From NCBI GenBank assembly GCA_900549525.1, contig UWSJ01000038.1, positions 1 through 17,695 of the forward strand: 17,695 bases of DNA, written 5' to 3'. This document shows positions 6,470 to 13,049 of the stretch, one piece after another. The stretch's first letter is position 1, and the number at the start of each line of letters is the position of its first letter. Made by a program: the position numbers and the translations under genes. This stretch comes from an uncultured Coriobacteriaceae bacterium (GTDB lineage Bacteria > Actinomycetota > Coriobacteriia > Coriobacteriales > Atopobiaceae). The notes under the pieces are model-generated. The model was not told where the DNA came from. It searched no databases and saw only the letters and a list, made by a program, of their open reading frames with translations.

Positions 6470-8548
6470 TTACGCGTCACTCTCGCCCAGCGCGCGCTCG
6501 CGGCCACGACCCAGCTCCTCGTCCCAGGCACGCAGAGTCTCCCAGATCTCATGCGCCACCTCGGCAGGCACGCCCGGCACGGCGGCAATCTCGCCCTCGG
6601 ACGCCTCGCGCAGCCGCTTCATGCTGCCAAACGCGCGGCGCAGCGCCCGCTTGCGCTTCTCGCCCACGCCGGGAATCTCGTCCAGGATGGACACGGTCAT
6701 GGCCTTGTCGCGGAGCTCCCGGTGGAAGGTAATCGCGAAGCGGTGCGCCTCGTCACGCACGCGCTTCACGAGGTAGAGCGAGGCCGAGCCGCTCGGCAGC
6801 ACCACGGGCATGTCGTCCCACGGCACGAAGAGCTCCTCGTCGGACTTGGCAAGGCCCGCCATCGGGATGTCGACCCCCAGCGCTCCCAGCTGCTCGATGG
6901 CTGCCGTAAGCTGGGGCTTGCCACCATCGAGGATGAGCAGGTCGGGACGTTTGCCAAAGCGCTCGTCGGCCATGCGCTCGGGCCCGTAGCGGCGGGCCAG
7001 CACCTCGCTCATGGACACGAAGTCGTTGGCCTCGTCCAGCTCGGCGCGGATCTTGAAGCGCCGGTACTGGCTCTTGTCGGGCTTGCCGCCGGTGAAGACC
7101 ACCATCGAGGCCACCGTGTGCTTGCCGTGGATGGTCGAGATGTCGAAGCACTCGATGCGCATGGGCGGCTCGTCGAGGGCCAGCGCACTCTCGAGCTGCA
7201 GGAGCGCCTCGTTGGTGCGCTTGTCCTCGTAGCCGGTGCGCAGCTCGTAGCGCGCGAGGTAGTGGTGCGCGTTGTTGACGGCCATCTGCGCGAGCTGCGC
7301 CTTCTGCCCGCGCTTGGGGACGTGCAGCGTCACGCGCCGACCGCGCCGAGCCGTGAGCCAGCCCTCGAGCGTCTCGGCATCGGCGAGCTCCACGGGTACG
7401 CAGACCTCGAGCGGGATGTCGCTCGTCTGGTCGTAGTAGCGCTTGACGAATCCGGAAACGAGCTCCTCCTCGCCCACGTCGAGGCCCTTGTCGAGCACGA
7501 ACTCGCAGGTACGGCTCACGCGGCCCTCGCGCACCACGAAGACGCACGCACCCGCGATGGTCTCCTCGCGCCAGAAGCCAATGAGATCCGCGTCCTGCCC
7601 GCCACCCAGCACGACTCGCTGCTTGTCGTCAAGCCCGTCGATGACGGCGAGGCGGCGCTTCACGCGCGCGGCCCGCTCGAAGTCCAGGTTGGCGGCGGCC
7701 TCGGCCATCTCGGCCTTGAGCTCCGACACGAACTCGCCTCGGTGCCCCGCCAGGAAGCGCTCCACCTGCGCCACGTGCGTCGCGTACTGCTCGGGCGTGA
7801 TGCAGCCCGCGCACGCGCCGGGCCCGCGACCCACGTGGAAGTCGAAGCAGGGACGCCCACTCTCGGCCTGCGCCAGCGCCGCGACGCTGGCCTGCTCGGG
7901 ATGGGACTGGAGCTGCCGGCGGACGCGCTTCCACTCGGCGCAGGTGGCGATGCACAGCGGCATCACCTTGCGCACCACGTCGATCGTAGCGCGGGCGGCG
8001 CGGGCGTCGGTATAGGGGCCGAAGTAGCGCGTGTCGGCGCGGTGCTTCTCGCGCGTGTACTTGATCGCGGGGAAGACGTCGCCCTTCGTGATGGCGATGT
8101 AGGGGTAGCTCTTGTCGTCCTTGAGGTCGACGTTGAAGGGCGGGCGGTACTGGTGGATGAGGTTGATCTCGAGCACAAGCGCCTCGTGCTCCGAGCCCAC
8201 CACCACGTAGTCGAAGCTCTTCGTGGCCGCCATGAGGCGCGGCACCATGGGGCGTTCGTCGGTGAGCTGCACGTACTGTCGCATGCGGGCACGAAGGTTC
8301 TTGGCCTTGCCGACGTAGAGGACGTTGCCGTCGGCGTCCTTCCAAAGGTAGCAGCCTGGGTCGGTGGGCACGGACGCCACCTGCTCGGCGAGGGTGGGCG
8401 CGGCGGCGGAAACCGGGGCGACCCCGTTTCGGGCGGCGGGGGCTGGCGCGGCGCCAGACGACCCTGAGCCCGTCGCGTCCGCAGGGGCCATCGCCCCAAG
8501 CCCCGCGGCCCCTGCGGCCCCCCTCTCGCCGATCCTTCCGTCTACCAC
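6470..8548 (-). CDS. uvrC: Excinuclease ABC subunit C
   Basis: This 692-residue nuclease makes both incisions around bulky DNA lesions after UvrA/UvrB loading. The GIY-YIG 3' nuclease domain (about 60-145) has GCY at 65-67 and YVGKAKNLRAR at 78-88. The UVR motif that binds UvrB lies at about 274-305. The RNase H-like 5' nuclease domain begins at RIECFDISTIHGKH, and the C-terminal helix-hairpin-helix pair includes IPGVGEKRKRALRRAFGS. Before GIY-YIG there is a low-complexity Ala/Gly/Pro extension of about 50 residues, which UvrC does not normally have. The GTG start at 8548 is supported by GAGGGGAGA (8553-8561). An internal ATG at codon 20 is an alternative. The Cys cluster between the nuclease and UVR domains is rearranged (Cys199, 203, 234, 246, 249). 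The gene appears monocistronic. Confidence 0.95.
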   Translation of the reverse strand: MVDGRIGERGAAGAAGLGAMAPADATGSGSSGAAPAPAARNGVAPVSAAAPTLAEQVASVPTDPGCYLWKDADGNVLYVGKAKNLRARMRQYVQLTDERPMVPRLMAATKSFDYVVVGSEHEALVLEINLIHQYRPPFNVDLKDDKSYPYIAITKGDVFPAIKYTREKHRADTRYFGPYTDARAARATIDVVRKVMPLCIATCAEWKRVRRQLQSHPEQASVAALAQAESGRPCFDFHVGRGPGACAGCITPEQYATHVAQVERFLAGHRGEFVSELKAEMAEAAANLDFERAARVKRRLAVIDGLDDKQRVVLGGGQDADLIGFWREETIAGACVFVVREGRVSRTCEFVLDKGLDVGEEELVSGFVKRYYDQTSDIPLEVCVPVELADAETLEGWLTARRGRRVTLHVPKRGQKAQLAQMAVNNAHHYLARYELRTGYEDKRTNEALLQLESALALDEPPMRIECFDISTIHGKHTVASMVVFTGGKPDKSQYRRFKIRAELDEANDFVSMSEVLARRYGPERMADERFGKRPDLLILDGGKPQLTAAIEQLGALGVDIPMAGLAKSDEELFVPWDDMPVVLPSGSASLYLVKRVRDEAHRFAITFHRELRDKAMTVSILDEIPGVGEKRKRALRRAFGSMKRLREASEGEIAAVPGVPAEVAHEIWETLRAWDEELGRGRERALGESDA

Positions 8549-8583
8549 GGCCTCTCCCCTCGCGTCACGTACGTCGGAGCTAG

Positions 8584-8589
8584 ATTCTA
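8584..8589 (-). promoter_or_regulatory. Candidate -10 box of uvrC
   Basis: On the minus strand this reads TAGAAT, five of six matches to the -10 consensus. It lies 35 bases ahead of the GTG start, inside a 13-bp palindrome (GCTAGATTCTAGC, 8579-8591). No good -35 is seen. A regulator bound at the palindrome would cover the -10. Confidence 0.4.
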
Positions 8590-8682
8590 GCGTGGCGAAT
8601 GGTCGCGACGATGTGAACCGGAGCCAGGGCTTGCAGCGGCCTCCGGCCCCGGAGTTCGTCCGACGAGGGCGGCAGGCTCCCC

Positions 8683-10056
8683 CTAGCGCGTCGTAAGCCC
8701 ACGACCGTCGAAGTCGGCAAGCTCAACGTCGGCAGCGAGCGCCCGAGCGCACGCCTTGCCGGCCGAGTCGCCCATGTCGATGAGCGTCGGCTGGATGCGG
8801 ACGCTTGCCTGGGCGAGGAAATTGACCGAGATGCAGCGACCCACGGTGAGCATGTTAGGCACGACGTCGTTCACGAGGCAGCGATAGGGGATTTCGTAGT
8901 ACTCGCCTCGCTCGAACTTGTCCATGTGGACGAGTCCCTTCGTCGCGGAGTGTACGTCGATGTACCAGTCCCCCTTCGCCACGGCGTCGTCGAAACGGGA
9001 GCGGGCGAGGTAGTCGTCCTGCGTGAAGGTGTACTTGCCCTGGATGCGCCAGCTCTCGCGCACGCCGAGCATGGTTGCCTGGCGGATGAGGAACGCATGC
9101 TCGAAGCCCGGCATGCAGGCTCGTAGGAAGTTGACGTAGCGGCGGGCCTTGCGCCGCCCCTCCGCCAGGGCCTCCGAGCGCGCCATCGCGCTCGTGTTGC
9201 GCCTGAGCCCAGGGAGATGCGGGCAGTTGAAGGCCATGCAGCCGGGCTCCCCAGGCAGCGAGAAGCACTGGTAGTACACGAGGTCGTCCTCCTGCAGCAG
9301 CCCTCGCTCGACCCCCTCGCGAAACTTGGGCTCGAGCTTGAAGCCCTTCCCCGCCACCATGGCGCTCTCCCAGAAGAAGCCGGACTTGAGCGGCGAGAAA
9401 TCATCGTGCAGCGACAGACAGTAGGCTCGGTACGCCTCGACGTCGATGCCGCCCATCTCAAAGCGCAGCGAGCTCATCTGGTTGTTGCCCTCATCGTCAC
9501 CCGCGCTCGCGGGCACCCCCGCCATGCGCGAGAGCGAGGCGTCGCCGGTTGCGTCCACGAACTGCACGGCACGCACCGCGACAAGCCGCTCGACGCACGC
9601 GAGCACCACCGCGTCGAGCGCGCCGTCCCCATCCATCACGACGCCCGCGAGCGTCGCGTCGAACAGCGCCAACCCGCCCGCCTCGGCGAGCAGCTCGTCA
9701 AGCGTCTCGGCCATGGCCTCGGGTGTGAACCACACATAGCCCATGAGCCCCTCGTCGCCCCTGGTCTCAAGGCCCTTCTCCCTCAGGCGGGCCTCTATGG
9801 CGCGGAAGTTCTCCTCGTGCGTGGGCACCCACGAGGGCATCATCGGGGTCACGAGCGCGCGGACGGGCGTGCCGCCGAGCATCGACGCCTTCTCGACCAG
9901 GAGCGTCCTGTTGCCGCCGCGCGCGGCGCTGATGGCGGCAGACGCCCCGGCCGTGCCACCCCCAACGATCACCGTGTCATACGTTCCGAGCACCGGAACC
10001 CTCTGAGCCCCGAACACGACCTCGTCGGTCGCCTTGCGGCCGAGCCCCTCACCCAT
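8683..10056 (-). CDS. FAD-dependent oxidoreductase
   Basis: This 457-residue flavoprotein has an N-terminal Rossmann FAD-binding fold, YDTVIVGGGTAGASAAISAA, with GGGTAG at 32-37. It is followed by LLVEKASMLGGT, the acidic end of strand 2 plus the GG.T turn. VQFVDATGDASLSRMAG is the second FAD-contact motif (DATGD), and VGRCISVNF with PTLIDMGDSAGKACA closes the FAD site at the C-terminus. This pattern is that of the FAD_oxidored family, whose members mostly have unknown substrates. No signal peptide or membrane segment is seen, so it is probably cytosolic. The ATG at 10056 was chosen for the strong AAGGGAGGGG (10062-10071). It overlaps the preceding gene by eight bases, suggesting coupling. 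The longer frame from 10083 adds nine residues. It is the last gene of the permease-HyuA operon, and its reaction is likely a redox step on the imported substrate. Confidence 0.85.
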   Translation of the reverse strand: MGEGLGRKATDEVVFGAQRVPVLGTYDTVIVGGGTAGASAAISAARGGNRTLLVEKASMLGGTPVRALVTPMMPSWVPTHEENFRAIEARLREKGLETRGDEGLMGYVWFTPEAMAETLDELLAEAGGLALFDATLAGVVMDGDGALDAVVLACVERLVAVRAVQFVDATGDASLSRMAGVPASAGDDEGNNQMSSLRFEMGGIDVEAYRAYCLSLHDDFSPLKSGFFWESAMVAGKGFKLEPKFREGVERGLLQEDDLVYYQCFSLPGEPGCMAFNCPHLPGLRRNTSAMARSEALAEGRRKARRYVNFLRACMPGFEHAFLIRQATMLGVRESWRIQGKYTFTQDDYLARSRFDDAVAKGDWYIDVHSATKGLVHMDKFERGEYYEIPYRCLVNDVVPNMLTVGRCISVNFLAQASVRIQPTLIDMGDSAGKACARALAADVELADFDGRGLTTR

Positions 10057-10735
10057 CACTGCCCCTCCCTTCCAGGGCGGCACCGGCTCGCGCCAGCTGC
10101 CGCCTCACGTCATCCATGGTTCGCCCGCCCTCGTGAACGAGCACGGCATAGTCCGTGAGCTCGGGGGCGACGCATATGCCGGCGTGCACACGTGCGAACG
10201 CGTGGGCTGCCGCCTCGCGCGCCGAGGCGACGCGGCGACGAGCCCATCCGAGCCCAAAGGGCCTACGAGCACGCACCGGCCCAAGGCGTTCGTCCGCCGT
10301 GATCCCCTCCCAGAACTCGAGCACGTGAAAGAACTCGTGCGCGAGATGAAGACGTTCTACCTCGTCCCGGCCAACGTGACAGCCGCATTCGACGAGGGCG
10401 CAGGTCTTCTCCGCGAGCTGCCCCCCGTAGAGGTCGATGCGGCAGCGGTCGCCCCCAAACGTGGTCTGGGCCATAAGCCGCCAGCCCGCCCTGAGTCCCG
10501 GAGGGTCGCAGTCGAGCCGCCTGACCTCGACGCCCTCACGGCGGAGCTCGGCCTCGAGGTCGGCCCCGGCGTACTTCTCCGCCCTCCCCTCACCGAGCTG
10601 GACTGCGGCGAGGGCGAGCCAGGCGGCGTCGGTGGCAGCGAGACGCCCGAAGAGCGGGCTGCGCATGAGGTCGAGCATGGCGAGCGCCCCAGAAGACGAC
10701 TCCCGCGACAGCCGCTCGAGCTCGCACGCGCCCAC
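10049..10735 (-). CDS. Putative zinc-dependent hydrolase with HEXXH motif, unknown family
   Basis: I do not recognise the family of this 228-residue protein. Its one clear motif is HLAHEFFHVLEFW with HEFFH at residues 133-137, the zincin metal-binding HEXXH. About 37 residues later, AREAAAHAFARV could supply a third, glutamate ligand (Glu174), in the spacing seen in gluzincin-type metallopeptidases. The N-terminal half is Ala/Leu-rich with paired arginines. A central region holds four cysteines (Cys98, 112, 117, 119). There is no signal peptide, so cytosolic action is likely. The GTG start at 10735 lies two bases after the HyuA stop, with AAGGA (10742-10746) at six bases. The stop overlaps the oxidoreductase start. 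This tight packing implies that the three proteins act together. A role as amidase or peptidase on the HyuA substrate or product is only an inference. Confidence 0.7.
   Translation of the reverse strand: MGACELERLSRESSSGALAMLDLMRSPLFGRLAATDAAWLALAAVQLGEGRAEKYAGADLEAELRREGVEVRRLDCDPPGLRAGWRLMAQTTFGGDRCRIDLYGGQLAEKTCALVECGCHVGRDEVERLHLAHEFFHVLEFWEGITADERLGPVRARRPFGLGWARRRVASAREAAAHAFARVHAGICVAPELTDYAVLVHEGGRTMDDVRRQLARAGAALEGRGSDG
10062..10071 (-). promoter_or_regulatory. Ribosome-binding site that decides the oxidoreductase start
   Basis: AAGGGAGGGG on the minus strand sits five bases before the ATG at 10054-10056. It lies inside the 3' end of the HEXXH gene and favours this start over the ATG at 10081-10083. 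Confidence 0.65.
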
Positions 10736-10737
10736 GG

Positions 10738-12888
10738 CTAGTCCTTGGCCGCGACGGCGATGACGGGCTCGTCGCCGGCGACGAATTCAAGCTCCATCTC
10801 GGCCAGGCCCATGAGCTGCTCCTTGCTCACGACGCCCGAGAGGTCCGAGAGTCGCTGGCCAAAGAAGAGGTAGGTCTTGGGCAGCGTGGCGCCGGCGTCG
10901 GTGTACTGGGTCATGCCGTCAACGAATTCGGAGAACGTGGTGCCAAGCTGCCCTCTCGTGAAGGTTATGACCTTCGCGACGTTCTTCTGGAGGCGAATGA
11001 CGCCCTCGTCGTCGGCAACCCGAATGAGGTGTCGCTTCGACTTGATGAGGCCGAACAGCGAGCGCTTCTCTGACGCCACGTCGAAGACGTGCCAGCGTCC
11101 CTCCGCCGCAACCTCGCTGACGGCGGAAGGGTCGACCTTGAGGACGTCGGCCACCGTCGCGAGAAGCTCCTCGGGCGACTTCTGGGCCGCAGCGCGGTCT
11201 TTCGTGCGCAGCTCCGTGGCTCCCGTCGCCGTCGCACGGAGGATGTTCTTCTGCGAGTCGATCTCCACGGCAATGTCGACGGTACGCGCGTCGGCACCCG
11301 CGCGCGTGATGACCTCCATCACGTCGTGGCGAATCTTGCGGATGTCCTCGTCAGTGGGGTTTGCCACGTTTCGCTCGATCTGCTCGCGCACAAGCGCCAA
11401 CGCCACGCCGATGGTGGAGATGTAGGGGGCGTTTTTCGCGATGCGGTGCCTGATTCCCATGCGCTCGCCGAGCGCCGGGGCCACCACGGAGGCCGAGCCG
11501 CCCCCACCCACGAGGTAGATGAGGCTCGGGTCGAGGCCATAGTCGGCCACCAGGCCATCCACCACCTCCTTGACCTTGGCCATGGCGATGTCCATCGCCT
11601 GCTGGCAGAGCTCCTCCACCGTCGCACCCGTGTATGCGGCGAGGGCACCCCACGCCTTGCGCGCGGCCTCCACGTCGCCGCGCGCGTAGTCCCCCTCGGG
11701 AACGTAGCCCAGCACGTTGGCCGCACCCGCGAGCGTGAGCGCGTAGCTCTCGCCGTTCTCGCACGAGACCACCGCGTAGTCGGGTTGGTCGTCCTCGCGC
11801 GGGGCGATGAGCTCGAGCCTCGGGCTCACGATGAACTCGACCGGGGTGAAGACCTCGTAGGCCTTGTCGGCGATGTGCGCCGAGCGCGGGCCCACGTCGG
11901 CTATCTTGCCGTCTCGCACGACGACCATGGAGCCGCCGGCGATGCCCAGCGTACGGACGTCCAAGGACGTGAGGTAGAGCTTGTGGCCTCCCACCTGCGC
12001 GTTCTTGATCATCACCTTGCCGTCCTTGATGGCGGATATGTCGGTCGAGGTGCCGCCGGCCTCGAGGAAGATGCCGTCGGTGATCTTCTCGTACATGAGG
12101 GCGCCCGCCACGCCCGCGGCCAGGCCGGAGAGCATCGTGAGGATGGGACGCTTGCGGACCTCGTCGATGCTCATGACGCCGCCGTCGCAGCGCATGATCA
12201 TGAGGGGCCTCGTGATGCCGCTGTCGTGCACGGCCGACTCGGTCATGTTGGCGGTCTCCATCATCTTGGGGATGAGCGCCGCATTGACCACAGCCGTGCG
12301 CGTGCGGGCCTGCAGGCCGTAGAGCTGCGAGATCTCGTGGCCGCCGGTAGCCACCATGCCGAGGCGTCCGGCAGCGTCGATGACGCGGAGCTCGTTGGCG
12401 GGGTCGTCGACCGAGTAGCTCTCCGACGCCACGACCACCTCGCAGCCCCGGTCACGAAGCAGGCGCACCACCGCCTCGATGGCCTTGTCGGAGAGCTTCG
12501 AGGAGTCGATGAACTCATGCTCCGTCTCGAGGAACTTGCCGGGGGCAAGCTCGATGCTGCCCACGGTGCTCTCCGCCTCTGCGCGGCCGGTGACGCCACC
12601 CTTGCCCATCCCGATGACGCCAACCTTGGCGACGTCGCCCTCGAGCAGGGCGTTCGTGGCCTGTGTGGTTCCGTGGGCGATAAAGATGACGTCCTCGGGC
12701 GCGATGCTGTTCTTATCGAGCACGTCGCGGATGGCCTGGACGATGCCGGCCGCCACGCCCTGCGCGGCATGATGCGTCGTGGCGACCTTCTCCTTTGCCA
12801 CAATCTCGAACGTGTCGTTGTCGATCACGACGGCATCGGTGAAGGTGCCGCCAACGTCAATGCCGATGCGGTACTTTTTGCTGCTCAT
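10738..12888 (-). CDS. Hydantoinase/oxoprolinase family protein (HyuA-type)
   Basis: This 716-residue protein belongs to the ASKHA-fold hydantoinase A/oxoprolinase/acetone carboxylase-beta family. Members use ATP to open or carboxylate cyclic amides or ketones. YRIGIDVGGTFTDAVV (6-21) is the Hydant_A_N phosphate-binding loop and AHGTTQATNALLEG (71-84) is a family hallmark. The Hydantoinase_A domain carries FLEAGGTSTDIS (274-285), the second phosphate loop, and YLVGGGGSASVVAPAL (458-473). Residues from about 520 to the end do not resemble the usual HyuA C-terminus as I know it. No HyuB partner is next to it. GAAAGG lies seven bases before the ATG. It is downstream of the permease and two bases from the HEXXH gene. 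The substrate is unknown; 5-oxoproline, a hydantoin or a related imide are candidates. Confidence 0.88.
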   Translation of the reverse strand: MSSKKYRIGIDVGGTFTDAVVIDNDTFEIVAKEKVATTHHAAQGVAAGIVQAIRDVLDKNSIAPEDVIFIAHGTTQATNALLEGDVAKVGVIGMGKGGVTGRAEAESTVGSIELAPGKFLETEHEFIDSSKLSDKAIEAVVRLLRDRGCEVVVASESYSVDDPANELRVIDAAGRLGMVATGGHEISQLYGLQARTRTAVVNAALIPKMMETANMTESAVHDSGITRPLMIMRCDGGVMSIDEVRKRPILTMLSGLAAGVAGALMYEKITDGIFLEAGGTSTDISAIKDGKVMIKNAQVGGHKLYLTSLDVRTLGIAGGSMVVVRDGKIADVGPRSAHIADKAYEVFTPVEFIVSPRLELIAPREDDQPDYAVVSCENGESYALTLAGAANVLGYVPEGDYARGDVEAARKAWGALAAYTGATVEELCQQAMDIAMAKVKEVVDGLVADYGLDPSLIYLVGGGGSASVVAPALGERMGIRHRIAKNAPYISTIGVALALVREQIERNVANPTDEDIRKIRHDVMEVITRAGADARTVDIAVEIDSQKNILRATATGATELRTKDRAAAQKSPEELLATVADVLKVDPSAVSEVAAEGRWHVFDVASEKRSLFGLIKSKRHLIRVADDEGVIRLQKNVAKVITFTRGQLGTTFSEFVDGMTQYTDAGATLPKTYLFFGQRLSDLSGVVSKEQLMGLAEMELEFVAGDEPVIAVAAKD

Positions 12889-12941
12889 GGACTGCCTTTC
12901 TCATCACTGCGGAAGACTGCAGACACCGGACGGCCTCACCG

Positions 12942-13030
12942 GGCGTCACGCTCCCTTGCGGATGGGCTCGCACAGAACGGGGCAACGAGCCCATCCGTAA
13001 GGGGACGCCGCCAAGGCCCCAGGCGGCGTC
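12942..13030 (-). promoter_or_regulatory. Compound inverted repeat between permease and HyuA genes
   Basis: An 18-bp stem with one mismatch (G-U in the plus-strand RNA) is formed by 12953-12970 and 12986-13003 around a 15-base loop. Next to it, GACGCCGCC (13004-13012) and GGCGGCGTC (13022-13030) form a second, perfect 9-bp hairpin with a 9-base loop. GACGCC at 13004-13009 can alternatively pair with GGCGTC at 12942-12947, lengthening the first stem around a 5-base bulge. The two pairings exclude each other, as in attenuators. No U-tract follows. It may instead be an mRNA-processing or stabilising element, or a mobile palindromic repeat. Confidence 0.6.
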
Positions 13031-13049
13031 TAAGCCTGTGCCAAGAGGA

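Noticed and set aside
6458..8467. 669-codon plus-strand frame opposite uvrC
   Set aside because: It is an antisense shadow rich in His, Arg, Leu and Val with no motif. UvrC on the other strand is unambiguous.
8641..8654. CTCCGG-CC-CCGGAG palindrome after the FAD oxidoreductase gene
   Set aside because: The two-base centre leaves at best a 5-bp stem, with no T-tract. Such palindromes are frequent in DNA this GC-rich.
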